The notes: generated by a model not told the origin, from the sequence alone. DNA of 64,000 nt from Pagrus major (GCF_040436345.1 NC_133218.1:25408710-25472709); one strand, 5' to 3'. Positions 45,865 through 59,467 are shown, counted from the first letter of the stretch. A program made the numbers and translations.

Positions 45865-46332
45865 AGGGGTAGACCGATTATTGGCCCGGGCCGATATTCA
45901 GCATTTTCCGATTATCGATACCAGTGTTTTTTGTGTCAGATTCCCGATAAATTAACTAATTTAAAAATGTCACACTATGTCCTGCCCACAACACCATCTG
46001 ATTGGTAACACATCACAATTAATAGGCTATAAAAACTGAATAATCTGAATCTTCAAAGTAACTAGTATCTAAATTTATCAAATATATGTCATGGAGAGGA
46101 AGTATTAAGTAGCAGAAAAAGGAAATACTCAAGTAAATTTCTTCATAATTGTACTTGAGAACATTACTTGAGTAAATTGTACTTAGGTTTATTTCATCAC
46201 TGGTTGTGTTAACATTTGACAAAGATTTCCATTTTTACTGCAAATTAATATCAGTCCCAAATATCTGTTTTCAATCTCCTTGATTTCTAATAGCCATTAT
46301 CATCCCTGAAAAAGCCATATTGGACGACCCCT
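45865..46332. mobile_element. Inverted-repeat element in tradd intron 1
   Basis: Left end AGGGGTAGACCGATTATTGG, right end CCATATTGGACGACCCCT. The centre holds GGGCCGATATTCAGCATTTT. This looks like the fish family with CCGATTATCGG palindromes. No ORF. Confidence 0.5.
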
Positions 46333-49300
46333 AGATTAGACCTCTTCTGAGGACAGTGAGCATGTACTGCACAGACTGTGCTCGACTGCTCTCCGTCACT
46401 CTCCAGTTACAATAGAGTACAACAAACCTACACTTCTTTCATAGTAGTACATGATGTTTAATGACATCCTGTAATACTAGGAATAGTTTAATCCAACTTA
46501 ATCCAATTCTCATGTTTATGACTTGCCAGGATTCACATTACATGACTCAGGGTTCTCTCAGGGCATTCACAGGGATAAGGAGTTGGTTTTGTAAGCATTA
46601 CAAATACTGTGCATTGACAGTAGCACTGTATTCATTTCAAAGGATTTGAACAATGGCCTCTAGCTGATGTGAGGCATCCGTGTTTGTATGGTTTTCAGGC
46701 ACTTTGTGTTATATAATTCAGAGATGTATATATAGTGAGCATGGTGTGAGCTGAGATTTAATCACTCAGTACAAATGGAAACAACTGTGTGTGTTTGTGC
46801 AGGCTGTATATAGTATAGTATAGTTATAGTAAAGTATGGATAAGAAGTGTGTTAATTAGAAAGTGACACATTTAGGCTTTTTTGTTTCTTTGGATTTTTA
46901 GAAGTTTCTCGTTACACAACAGGAGCGACCTCATGTCAACATTTTTTTATTTTAATTGGCGAGATAGCTGTATTCACTGGCCTCATACGACCGAAAATTA
47001 ATCAGTTGTCTGTCTGAAATTGTGATGGCAAGTTGTTGACATTTTACAGACTAAATGATGAATCAAAAAATAACTGATTGACACAGAAATAATTCTTAGT
47101 GGTAGCCTTCATTTGGTGGTGCATGGGTTTCTTATATTTCAAGCCATCATCTACAGGTCTGTTTACATCTGGAGCTGTAAAGTGCTAAAGACAACAACAC
47201 AAAACAGACAGAAACATCATCTTACACCATCACAAAAAGTTAAAATCACTGATCGATGGAAGCGCATCTTTTTCTGAATCAAATATTTTTTTCATTTATC
47301 ATCAGATGAGCTATCCAGGGAATACTAGAGGTTGCCTTTTGGCAGCAAAAGCTAAATGATATATTTTAAGCTCCTGATGATCACTTAATCCTCATACAGC
47401 TGGTGAACAAATCTCACAGTGTACTTCCAGAGTACTGGTAGATAGGATCGCATATAATTACATACGGGCTAAGTTGTGGAGATTCCTGTAGACCTAGTAG
47501 CCAAGCATACTGTGTATTAGTGAAATAGGAGGACATGCATATAATCCAGCTCAGAGGATGCTCTTTCCATGCAGAGCGCTCTGCATCCTGTGCATGGAGA
47601 CAACACCAAGAGAGAGCTAGTGGGCCTCAGTAGTTCATTCAGCGTACAGGAGTCAGGGGCTGGACTGGGGGAGGGGAAGGCTGAGATTAAACATGTTTTT
47701 ATGTAATGAGGGTTTCAAAGGGAGGCTGGGGTAAAAGGGTAAAGTGGAGTGAGGACACAACAGCCAGGGACCACTAGGAGAGAAGTGGTTTTAAGTCCAG
47801 GAGGAAACATATTTTTGGCTGTCACTCACTGGTCCAGGCAGTTACATTTAGAGAGGTTTATGATTTATTTTGCTCGAGTAAATCGAACGTTTCATCAAGT
47901 TCAGAGTCTGGAGAACAATTCAGTACAATAATTGTGCAACTGAGACAATATAAACTGTTTTTGTCACTATTTATGTTAATAATATCGCAGATTGATTAAC
48001 AAATTCATCATTTAGTCTGCAACATGTCAGTCCAACACAACTTCACCTGCACAGACTATCTAAGCCTTTATAATATTGTACTATTAGACCTGCATCGTAT
48101 TCATAACTGAATTGTATTTTTCCATTAACCTTTTGTTTTGCTACTTTTAATTTTTAATAAGTCTCCCATGGCCAGGTGTTGTAAATTAGCATCTTGCTAT
48201 AAATACTGAGTGCAGTGCATCTGGTGCTTGTGCATGACTATGTTGCAGCACTAATATTACTCATATGTTCATGCCAGATAAATAAACTTAATTAAACTAA
48301 ACGTAACAAAATGGGGAATAGTGCCATTGCCATTCAACAATCTAGAGATTGAAATAAATGGTTTGCACGGCTTCAGAGTGCAACTACTTTGGTTACATAT
48401 GCTCCCAAAAATCTGTAAAGTGCACGACTTTTCATTGGTTGTAACAGTGCACCTGAAATTTAGCTGTTTATTTTTTGAAACAATTGAGAATATAACATTT
48501 TGTTGTTGTTTCTCGTTTCGTGTGATTTAAATGAAGAAAAATTGCCTTAAAAAAGTGACTTCTCACTAACATACTGTACATGTGCTCCATAAAGACCGCT
48601 CTGAAGTCTGAAATGATAAACTTCTTTAAAAATCAACTGCAGCTGAAAAAACTCTTGAAAATGAATTAAGTTGTCACACTGCCGTAAAATATTGAATATA
48701 ATCATGAATATTGTGAATTGCTCCATTTCTGATCTAATCCTTTTGGGGTTTAGTTTTATTTAGGTCTCATGATATCATCATCTGAAATGGGTGTAGCGTT
48801 ATGTAATAATGGTCCTTCTCAAAAAAATCATCGGAACAAAAAAAGCGGTCATGTATATTAAAATCAATTCTACTGATTAATCCCACTTTACAGAGGATAA
48901 ATGGAGTAAGGCTATGTAACAGTGTTACAGATGTTACAAATACACACACAGAGAAATAAATTACATTGTCAGTCCGATCAGTGGTGACTGCAGGATACTC
49001 AGTGAAATTGAAATAAAGAGACAGAGCTGAAAAAAATAGCTATATATTCATATACACATTATGGAGGATAATCCACAGAATTTAGTGTAAAGGTAATTTC
49101 TCTTTGAATACAACGACATCTGACCTCTTGACCTTCACAGCTGCCAATGTTATAAGAGGCTGTTTGATAACTTTGCTGTTAAACCTCTCAGACACTTTAC
49201 TTTGAACTTGTGTGAAGTTAAAGTTTATGTTAGTTTCTTCAAGTTTATGGAATAGTTCATCTGTCAGAATAGCTCCTTTTTGTTGGATGATATATCGTCC

Positions 49301-49900
49301 CAGAAATAATTGCAATTAAAGACATTACTGTAATTTAAAGACCATTTTATGCCACTGATATCATGATAATATAACAACATTATAATGCACCCTTTCAAAG
49401 AGCAGTTAATTATAAATTCTTAATATTCAACAATGAAAACAATATTTTATAATCATAAATAAATAACATAAACATAAATTGAATGAAACCACACAACCAA
49501 AGCAATAGATGTAAAAACGACACACAGTGTTATAATGGAAGGGAAAACCATGCAAGTTATTTTGACATCATGTTGGCTAAAATGTTAGTGACACGTGAAC
49601 ACAACAAGCAGTTTTGAGGTCAGCAAAAATAATCGCGATTTCACGTGCATATATCGATAAGTCGATAAGATAATATGACATATGTAGGAAGAGTCAATAA
49701 TGTAAATACCTTAAAAGGCCTATTCTTCAGTAAACACAGATACTTTTGGGGAGAGCTGCAAACGCACAACATAAGTCATAAGCATCTTAAGCTGCAGTCA
49801 GTGTTGTGATGTATGTTATGAGGAGGAGCATACGAAACAAAGAGGGGAGAACGATCCCTGTCTTAAGATCCTCTGATATCATCTGCTCATCATTGAAACA

Positions 49901-50185
49901 AGGGCTCCACGACATGCTTAAAAAAATCATATTGCGATTATTTTACTGTGATATTATTCACAATAAGTGGGAATGATCATTTTTGTATCACAATTTTTAT
50001 TTGCACTGAAACTTGTAATCATGATTATGTGACATTTATTGGGGTCTGTACCAAACAAACATGTATTCTTACCTCTGCAGAACACGACTACAGTACTTCA
50101 TTATAATTCTGTTTGTTCACGCATTTTTTTTCACGGATATTGCACTTGCGATTTTGATTATATTTTCGATTAATCGTGCAGCCCT
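49901..50185. mobile_element. MITE-like repeat ending 36 bases before a tradd exon
   Basis: Left end AGGGCTCCACGACA and right end TTAATCGTGCAGCCCT are imperfect inverted repeats. Central 'gattatgtgaca' and 'ttgcgattttgatta' are typical of the GGGCTGCACGATTAATCG fish family. Confidence 0.6.
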
Positions 50186-50223
50186 TATTGAAACCACTCA
50201 CTGTCTCCCACTGTTTTCAGAGA

Positions 50224-53200
50224 ATGGCAGACAAGACTGTGGATCGTGGGCCATGTGCAGGATGTGCGGTCATGTTCCTGCAGTCGCTCTGTCCTGATGT
50301 GAACCTGCTCTCGCTCTACAAAGACCAGCAGGAGGGAAAGTTCATCGTGTTCAAAGTCATCAAGCTGACACTCATAGGTGAGCGCTCCAGTTAGGATCTA
50401 TTAGGCGTGTCTACCATACTAATCAAGTTATAAAACAAATGTGTATTTTATTGGATGTCACATGTATTCATGAGTTTTCTCCATGGTCAGATTCTGCAGG
50501 AGGTCTGGGTGGTTATGAGATACTGAAGGTCCATGATGCTGATCCATTTCTGGGGGTGGAGGTGAAGTTTGTGGATGTGGCAGCCTGCCAGCAGTTCCTG
50601 GAGAGCTACAGCTCTGGAGCGGTGCGTCAGTCCCTCTCTCAACACGCATGCCGGCTTCTTGCTCTTCCCGAAGAGCTCACAGTGGAAACGCAGCTCAAGG
50701 CCGGCACACACATCCTGGATCTGTATCTGGACAAGCTGGAGCTTTGCCTACAGCACATCCACCTGTCACAGGTAGACTGGATGTTTCTGTTTGTCTGTTC
50801 TTTGGTGATCTGAGATGGAGCTCCAGTGTTTCAAATATTCAAGTAGCTAGTAGATTTTTTTTAAATATATCCCGCCTTCATCATTTTCAGTTAACACAGA
50901 ACCTGCAGTTTAACTTTACCACTTTGATAAAAGAAATCAGTCAATTTAAGTGTTGTTATTGCTGTAATTGACTCACAACAACCTGCTCAGCTGCATCAAC
51001 CTCATCCATGCTTGTTGCTATTTTTTAAGAATGTAGCGAGCTTGACATATAGAAAGATGACATCCCCATTCTTAAATGTGCTATTAGGCTCCGATTAGTC
51101 AGTCATTTCTCCATCTGGTGAAGCCACCGTCATTGAGTACAGCACCAAACCATTTGCATCTCTGATTGAGCTCCATTTAGCTGTGGCAATAAAACAGTTT
51201 AAATACCAATACGGGTTGTGAAAAAATACTCAAGAGGAATATCCCAGTACTACAAAAATAGAATAAATCAGAAATACTTTTATTGCTTTATTATTCCATT
51301 TTTTTTGGCTGAGTATTTTCCCTTCTTGGCACAACATAACACAGCTTTCAAGTTAAAATATTTCCTTACATGAGGTCATACTACAACTCTTAACTTAATA
51401 TATGCAATGTGTGTATTTATATTATCCCAAAAGTTCCCAACAATGTTCGAACCCAGAGAGGTCTGTAATTTTATTCAAGGTTATGTTGAGTTTAATTTGG
51501 TCCCTTTTTAGTTCATATAACTTCTAGAGAAACAGGAAAAATTAGATGATACGTCAGCCAGAGAGGAAGAAAGTTGGTATACTAGCACCTCTATTGTTTG
51601 TATTGCTTGCTTGTGATGGAACACGATTTTTCATAGCAGAATGCTGCAGATTTTGTTTTACAATGAAGACAACAACTCCCATGATTCCACGCTACATCAC
51701 AATGTCATCAAACATTGTCTTTTGTCATTGTTTTGATTGAGAGACCACTAGCAGCAGAAATAACATGCTGTGCATTTGATTAAAGGTCCTGTTTGTAAGA
51801 AACGTTGATTTTTGAGACTCATTCCCGACTTGTCAAATACTGATGCATTGGATGGCGGGCGACACATCCCAGAAACCCCAAGCGTCAGTATTTGATGAGT
51901 TGTGAATGAGCCTCAAAAATCAACTTTTCTTACAAATTGGACCTTTAATCTTAAAGGTAATCTTACTTTATTGTCTCCTGTGGGAGAAATTAAGGGAATT
52001 GCAGCATCAAACCAGACATGATCATTTTAAAAAACATCAATAAGAGCACATGTGCAAAGATAGCCTGAGATAAAAGTAGGTGGAATAAAAGTGACATCTG
52101 ATGCTGTATCGTGTTACCTCTGTTGGTATAAGATGTTAAAGGATTGAGATATCTTGTATACTAACTGCAAAAGCATTATTGATTATAGTACAGATTGTAT
52201 ACATTAGTATGTATTTTGGAAATAAAATAAGAGCTCAGCTAGAGAGCTACAGAGGAGGGAAGAGCAGTAAAACCAGAAGAAAACTTTACACTGATGCATT
52301 AAAAATATTCTCTGTCACTTTGTGTCAGCCGGAGCGTCTGCGTGATGAGGAGATTGATGACCTGGAGCAGCTGCTTCAGAGTCAGGCCCTCCGTCCTGCC
52401 CCTAAGACGACTGCCATCACACAGGAGGAGTCTCCTGTCCCCAGCAACTGCTTCAAGTTTCAGAACAGAGTGTTTGGTGAGTCAAGGCGACAATTTCTAG
52501 TTTGAGTCCTCTGTAGTCTGTAGACTATCAGCCAAAAGAGGTCACAGTAGAGATTAAAATAGCATTTGTATCACAAAAAGACTTTTTCCTTTATTTTGAG
52601 ATGCTTGTTGCCTTTTATTAGATTCACCAGAAGCACATGGTTCAGCGATACATAGTGAAGAAACCATGCTGTCGATTTTAAATGACCATACAGTTGTTTT
52701 TGTTTTAAATTTAATGCACACTACATTACTTCCAGTCATTTTCAAAAGCATACTAGACGTTTTTAAATCAGGCATCAGCCAGGCAGCCTTTTGTTTCAGT
52801 GCATTCAACAACGTGTTAATGTGAAGTTCAGATAAGGAACTTGCTTGTTATATATTATTATATTATGATTTGTCAGAATGAGCATCAGTGTGCATTTATT
52901 TATTTATTTATTTATTTAAAAACACTGTGTCAGTGCTGCACGGCTGTACAGTCTAGAGGTCTAGATTTGTTGGTCTGCCGTCAAAAAGTAAAAACTTTTT
53001 TTAATGTGAGAAGCTGCCAGATTCACGTTATCATTTTCACAAAATCCAACAGTGCTGATTGATCGTCTAGTGTTGGATTGTCTGACAGCATATGAATTCA
53101 GCGCTGTTTGTCAGCTGACTCTCTAATCCGACCTTTTATAAATTGATGGTCAGTCTTTGGGAAGAGATTAGCGCCTGCAGATAATGTATTCGTTTTACAC

Positions 53201-55766
53201 TGATTTAAATTTGACGACCTCATATTGAACTGTTGAATTAACATTAACCGATGAGGCACTACAATGTCTTGAAAGTTAATTTAATTTTCTAATTGAGTTA
53301 ATTCCAGATTCAATTTCAGTGCGTGTTAATTTAGGTTCAGCTTCCGCAGACAGTTTAATGTATCTGGGCATGAGGGACTTTAGTTCCCAGAGTGTCTCCT
53401 CCAAGGCCTCCAGCAGCACTAGCTGCTCTGGTTCAGTCTGACTGCTTTCATATTGAGTGAACCTAATGTAAGAATTGAGTAATTACATATTAATTTGCTT
53501 AGATTTAATAGTTCACATTTAAGCAATTAAAAGGCATTTGAAGGTTGCACAAATCTGTTTTAATATCAGTCACTCGCCTGGTGACCACATGTGTAAAAGC
53601 TGCAGTCAAATTTAGCTGCTAGTATATAAAAGCAGCTGCCAATAAAAGGTTGTGGCTTTTCTTTTAGCTAGTGCTTCAAAAGTCATGTTATAAAACTCTT
53701 CAAACTCCCTCAGTGGTGTGAGCAAAATAGGGATTATGGTTCACTTCAGAGGGATGCTGAACCAAAAAAAATAGCTGGCCAACAATTTGAAATTAAAATG
53801 CTCAACCTCACATGAACTTTTCTGTTAAGTCATTTTGGATCTTTTGAGGTGAAAATATACCACCTGTGTTATTTACTGAAATTTGTAAGCTGATTTTTAA
53901 ACAGTAAAGAGCAGGCAGACACATGAGTCTCTCCGTCCTTATCAGTAATAACTACAGCTGTTAGTTTTGTATTCATTCACACACATACACAATCATAAAA
54001 CTGATATTGTGACACAAAGAGAGTAGAAGGTGGAAAGCAGGCGGGCAAATCAACGGAAGAGCTTTGATTCAAAATAAGCCTGAGGAACAGGTAAACAGAA
54101 CGGATGACTCGACAAAGACTGAACTGAAAACTTGACTTGAATACAAACTAAACTCACAAGGGGATGAGGTGCAGGTGGAGAGAGCTCAGGTGAGCGGAAT
54201 GAGGTAAAGAAACAAAACAGTAAGGGAGCTGATAGGCTGGGAAAAACAGCTGGGACCAACTGGGAACAGGGCACGGCTAACGAGGCCGGCTCAGGGCAGG
54301 TGTCGAGGGGGAAAGACCAACCTGGGGAGGAGTACAGGAACACAGGAGGAAAACATGGTGCAAACTGCAAAGACGGCACGTAGCCCCAAATAACACAATA
54401 CAATAAGACAGAAATGACGGGCCTACACGTAATGTGAAAGTGCCACTTAGCTCTAAGGAGCATTTCAGCAGGTTTCCACTCCATTGTTTTGGTTTAGCAT
54501 CCTACAAGTTTACTATATGACTATACGATTTTCACTGCTCTCCTCAGCTGTGTTTTCAGCACGCAGCTGATTTCAGATCTCTGATAAACCCACTGCACAC
54601 TACCTGCTTAGCACCAGGTGTCAGAAAGACAAAGCTATCAACTAGCTGGTGAACACAGAGTAGCATTTAGCAGCTAAAGAGACTGATATTTCCAACAGGA
54701 GTTGTTGGGGACCAAATCAAAGCTAAAATGAGAGTGAATGTTGGTTACAAACAAGACTCAAATGAATACTAATGTTGTTCCTTGTCTGCTGTGTGTGTTA
54801 GAATTTTACATGTGATAACATATAAATATTGTGCTACAGCTTGTATCACTGTCCCAAAGTAGGTGGCCAATAAAAAAATCAATCAATGTCCTTTTAAAGA
54901 GGCTCTGTGGAACTTCTGTGTTGTGCTCGAAGCCCATAGTGAGTTTATGTTCGCAGACTCCATTTCTGAACTAATGTTAACTACTGATGCTTCCTGTTAG
55001 TGGAAAGTAGAGAGGCACTGAGACGAGGTACTCGAGAATGTACATAGAGTGACATCCTTTGGACTCGAGTCCTTCACAAAGAAGTCAACAGTCCAGCAGC
55101 ATTAAACAATTGAAACAAATCATCCACAGACTTGTACAGGCAACCGAGAGAGACAAGGAGGTCTAATTTTTCACGTCACGTTACAATCCGCTCACATACG
55201 GCCAATAAATAAGTGATTAATACATGTAAATTGCTACAAATTGTTACATAGAGCCCCTTTAATGAATCAACAGCGTAATGTGCATGTATATAAACAATCC
55301 TGTTGATATCCTGTACACTTGAGATGCATAGCAAGTCTGTAAGTAACTCTGGGATCTTACTGTTTACACATACATATGCTTTTAAACCAAAGGTATGTAA
55401 TCACAATTAAGTAGTATTTACATTAATGTATTTTTTTCCCTTCATCCTTTATCCTTCGGCCTGTCAGAGGACCGAATGCTGTCAGCGGCAGATGTTCAGA
55501 GCTTTTCTAACGGAGTGGGCCGTCAGTGGAAGCACGTAGGGAGGGCCCTGGGAAAGAGCTGCCGGGCTCTGAAGAGTCCGGCCATAGACAACCTGGCCTA
55601 TGAGTACGAGAGAGAAGGGCTGTATGAGCAAGCCTATCAGCTGCTCAGCCGCTTCATCCAGGCGGAGGGGAGAGCGGCCAAGCTGAGCCGGCTGGTCAAA
55701 GCACTGGAGGACTGCAAACTCACCAGCCTGGCTGAACATATTCTGGACATACAGCCACGAGAGTAA
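50224..55766 (+). CDS. tradd: TRADD, TNFRSF1A-associated death domain adaptor
   Basis: Four coding exons: 50224-50377, 50491-50771, 52329-52476, 55468-55766 (TAA 55764-55766), giving 293 residues (human 312). TRADD is the cytoplasmic adaptor that links TNF receptor 1 through its C-terminal death domain to TRAF2 and RIPK1, leading to NF-kB or caspase-8 (family knowledge). The N-terminal TRAF2-binding fold is residues ~1-145 ([34 protein letters not shown]), followed by the conserved [16 protein letters not shown]. The death domain is ~197-288: [38 protein letters not shown] and [11 protein letters not shown]. The proline-rich linker seen in mammals is shorter here. The ATG follows the acceptor by three bases and starts the conserved N-terminal domain. 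Confidence 0.97.
51435..51750. repeat. Dispersed repeat copy (pairs with 650-960)
   Basis: In a tradd intron. Shares an ordered set of blocks with 650-960, including 'gtctgtaattttattcaagg' and 'acaactcccatgattcca'. Class unknown. Confidence 0.45.
51780..51948. mobile_element. TTAA-flanked MITE family B
   Basis: TTAAAGGTCCTGTTTGTAAG at the left, with a 40-base arm; the right arm is its reverse complement, ending CTTACAAATTGGACCTTTAA. The whole element is 169 bases, nearly a hairpin, with TTAA at both edges. In a tradd intron. Confidence 0.85.
54000..54485. repeat. Probable retroelement-derived segment
   Basis: A G-rich stretch with phrases such as 'ggtgcaggtggagagagctcaggtg' and 'cacaggaggaaaacatgg' that recur in fish LTR or BEL/gypsy leader regions, from memory. 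The 144-codon minus-strand ORF across it has no domain. In the last tradd intron. Confidence 0.3.
54894..55262. mobile_element. TTAA-flanked MITE family C
   Basis: Left TTAAAGAGGCTCTGTGGAAC and right GTTACATAGAGCCCCTTTAA are inverted repeats with TTAA on each side. About 370 bases, no ORF. In the last tradd intron, 200 bases before the death-domain exon. Confidence 0.75.
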
Positions 55767-56235
55767 CTCTGTGTGCTTTTGTTCTGCGTGTACGAGTCGT
55801 GAAAACTGAGGGGGACAGGTCCTCTCTACCTGAGGAGCTGCTGACTTTGTCCTGCCTGCTTTTATATACAGTATGTTTGTCCTCGATTGACATTCAAAAT
55901 CATTCCTGTGTGTGAGTGTGTGAGTGAGCATGTACATGTTTCAGACAGGTGAACACGTGCTAACATCTCTGTGAAAAATTGATTCAAATCTTGATTTTCA
56001 TTTATTGGTATTATTGTTTTCATTTAGATGAAATGACCTGTCATCACTGTTTGAAAAAATATGCTTGGGTCTTGAGTTTAATGCACTGTAACACCTGTTT
56101 TTTTTTTGTTTTTTTTTTAAATCATGTTTCTCTTTTATTTTTCTGATTTATAAGTCAATTTACAGATGGAGCCTGTTGTTTCTAATGAGTACACAACTGA
56201 AGGTTATTGATTTTCTACAAAATGGGTTTGAACAA

Positions 56236-56241
56236 ATTAAA
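56236..56241 (+). terminator. tradd: Candidate tradd polyadenylation signal
   Basis: ATTAAA 470 bases after the stop, followed within 10 bases by a genomic A-run. No AATAAA is closer. Confidence 0.45.
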
Positions 56242-56299
56242 TGGTTGTAAAAAAAAAAAAGAAAAAAGTCTTCATGTTTGTGTTTGATGCATTAGTGTA

Positions 56300-56511
56300 A
56301 TTAAAACTGAAAACATCATTTTGTCAAAATTCCCTCAGGTATAATTTAGTGTTAATCCTCCCTACCATCACTCCCTGTCACTCACACACATGCACATGCT
56401 CATATGATTAAACTGTGCTGATTACTGATATTGTGGCTGAGTGTATGTATGTGCCTGCATGTGTCACGTTGTGGGAGCTTCAGGGCAGAGAGGTGGAGAT
56501 TGCAGCTGAGA

Positions 56512-56553
<42 letters not shown>

Positions 56554-58380
56554 GAGGTTTTATCTCAGCTTGGCTGTCAAAGAGGAAATTCACTGATGGA
56601 TGGAGTCTCTTCAGGTTGAGCTCCTCTGCTGGTTTTCATTCAGGGTCCACTGTAAAAGCCCTGCCCCCCCCCCCTCGCTCTCTTTTTACTCCACTTGACC
56701 ATCCATCCAGATGTGATGTGTGGATTAGAAGCTTTTATCAGACACATAAACATTATATTACTGCTATATGGTATGGCCACAACCCCCAACATAGACATAT
56801 ACATTTGTGTAAGTTATGATTAACAGACTTGTGTCTCTTTACATAGGCTGAAACCAGGCCTGTAACTATCACTGAAGACATTATGTCTTTGGTAATATTT
56901 CTGGTAATATTGGGTGTTTATGACACTTACACAAATATTGTTATTACACAAAAATCTGCTATTATGTAAAGAGGCAACGTGTATGAACTTTAGTTGAAAA
57001 CATTCAAAAATTAACTTAAATTTATAACAGAGTGTGAATAAATAGCAGTTTTGACACTATGATGTCTGTGCATTGTGTTAGCATGCTAACCAGCTAGCCC
57101 CATCCCGGTTAAAAGCTTCTGTGCTAGTTTCATTAACTCTACGGCTGAATCCAAATGTCCACCCTCTGGAATCGCAGACTGAGTGCTCAAGGGCTTCAGT
57201 CGTACATGCTGTGACGTGTTCAATGTCATCACATCAAGTCTGCGCGTGCATGAGACGGCAAGGCAAATATAAGCCTCTGATAGACAGCATTAAAGACTAC
57301 AGTAATATAAGTAAGTAAGACATTTTGATTACCTCAACAGACTGTACTATTTCTGGAATATGATGTGGTTGAATGTTATTTCTAGCCCACACGATTCAAA
57401 TAACGTTTTAATAAAATAATTGTTTTACACATAAGTTCTACAAAGTCACGTCCGTATTGCAATGAATTGTGTGTAATTAAATCAGAGCAGTCCGGTGAAG
57501 ACTGCAGCCCAAGCGGACTCCCTGGAAGTTTGCAGAAAGTCCGCTTGAGTCTCCTGAAATGTGAGTTTGGACAGCCCTCAAGACTCGTGGACTTCCGGCG
57601 TACGCTATCTGCACTTCTGTCTGAACTAACTAGCTAAAGACAGGTACAGTTAGCAGCAGTTAGCAGTTACTCTGGTGATACCCTGGCCCCTATTTGTTTT
57701 GAATATGAATTTGGCCAATTCTTACATATTGCACCTTTAATACTAATTTTCTTTTTTTTTAAAAGTATGACATGACTTGCAGTGTAGACAGAAATTAGAC
57801 CATAATGAAGGTAATACAATTAAATGCATTAAAAAAGAGATTTTGTGGTTAAGTGGGGTTTTCTGGTTGAATTTGAGTGACATGTCCTCTTTATGGCCCT
57901 GGCTGTAACTGTACAGAAGATGTTAACAGATGCAAACCAGATAAACTGTGTGTGATTACACATTTGCTGATAATCTGCGTGGAGAGCGGAGAGTGATTTT
58001 GTACAACTGTACAAATACTGTATCAGTTTACCAATATTTCTATTTTGGTCTATACTTTTTTATTCCACTACATTTCAGAGGAAAGTATTGTGCTGCTTTT
58101 TACTCATTATTTGACAGCTATTGTTATCAGTCACTGCTGATTGTAAGATTTTACATACAAAACATATGGTCATTTTGTAAACGATGATGCACTGGTACAG
58201 ATTAAACTGCCTGGCAGTATATAAAGTAGTCACAATCAGCTCCACTTAGACTAAATAAACATTATAAATCTTCTGACATGCTTATGTTTTAGTAATGATA
58301 ACCTAATTACGTATTATGTAATAAAATTACTCTTACTGTGGCTGCTCCACTGCGTTGTGTGTAGTTTAAGTTTAAGTCCA
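56300..58380. other. Intergenic between tradd and gnao1
   Basis: Contains a (GT)n run near 56514-56550 and a MITE-end fragment near 57713-57741 (CTTACATATTGCACCTTTAA). No exon recognised. Confidence 0.45.
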
Positions 58381-58386
58381 TTTAGC

Positions 58387-58587
58387 TTATAATACTATTT
58401 TACTTACAGCACATACAACACATACCTGGTCCAAATACAAATTATGCTCAGGTAAGTAACCTTTATATCGAGTAGTTGAACAAGGAGTGGATCCCATGAC
58501 TTCATCAAACAGGTCCTCCCTCCGAGCTACTCTATAAATAACCCGCTCATTACTTGCCATTTTACTTAATAGCCTACTTCTATCCAA
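58387..58587 (-). other. Unassigned minus-strand ORF with a splice-donor-like end
   Basis: Contains MASNERVIYRVARREDL starting at an ATG with A at -3 and G at +4, then EVMGSTPCSTTRYKGYLPEH, up to CAG|GTATGT. The charged, balanced composition is more protein-like than the neighbouring chance ORFs. I do not recognise it. It may be a first exon of an unknown minus-strand gene or a fragment of a mobile-element protein. Confidence 0.3.
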
Positions 58588-58885
58588 TATTCCTTATTAT
58601 CCAATATATCCAATATTATTTTTTACTTTTATTTAAATGAGATTTTAAGATTTTATTTGTGATAGGATGTTAACTGGGTACATTCACTCACGTACAATTT
58701 TGAGACATTTCTGTTTAATCCTTCTGCTGCCCTACATTCATTTCACATCTGTAGGTAATTGTTATTATGCAGATCACGTTAATCAACCCTTAACCCTTAA
58801 TCAATACAGGTTAAAATGTTGACCTTATACAATACAACAATGTAGCAGTCTACATTTTACTGCTAATAAATGTTGTTTAGCCTAC

Positions 58886-59172
58886 TTAAAGGGGCCCTGC
58901 GTGGTTCTGGAGAAGAAATTCAAACTCATTTTTTTAATTTTTACAATATTAATGAGGTAATGATACAAACTGATATAAACAAGCTGTTCTCAGAGGACAA
59001 TAACGTTCCTAGAACAGTGTTTGAAGCTAGAAAGGTGGCAGGGTCCGCCACAAATAAACAAAGTAAGACAGTATGAAATTGTGTTGTTGTTTATTCAGTC
59101 ATGAAAACAAGGAGAGGCAGTGAATAAAGATCTTCCTCTTCTGATTCAAATGTCTACACAGTGCTCCTTTAA
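58886..59172 (+). mobile_element. TTAA-flanked MITE family A, copy 4
   Basis: TTAAAGGGGCCCTGCGTGG at the left and CTACACAGTGCTCCTTTAA at the right, with the shared 'ctgttctcagagg' and 'aggtggcagggtccgcc' core. About 0.7 kb upstream of the gnao1 ATG. Confidence 0.75.
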
Positions 59173-59467
59173 GTAACATATTGACTCCAGTCTGTTTTGC
59201 ACGGCTCCTCTGCTCCACCATGCCAGTTTCTGCTATAGGCTTCATTTATATTGCTGCATGTTAATCCCAGAACAGAAGAAGAGGTCTGCCAGTGTTGTCT
59301 CGTTTTAATTTTTCAACAACAACAACAGTTTCCGCTAATACCGAGAGACAAGAGGGCAACATTTGCCATTTAAACGGCTCTTTCATTTGAATAATCTTTC
59401 ATAGGACGTGATTAAAGCTCGGCTGCTCTGACGTCAGCGAGATTGTGCGCGTTTAGATGAGTCTCGC

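Noticed and set aside
54050-54484. Minus-strand 144-codon ORF in a tradd intron
   Set aside because: Proline/leucine-rich chance translation of a repeat-like stretch, with no family resemblance.
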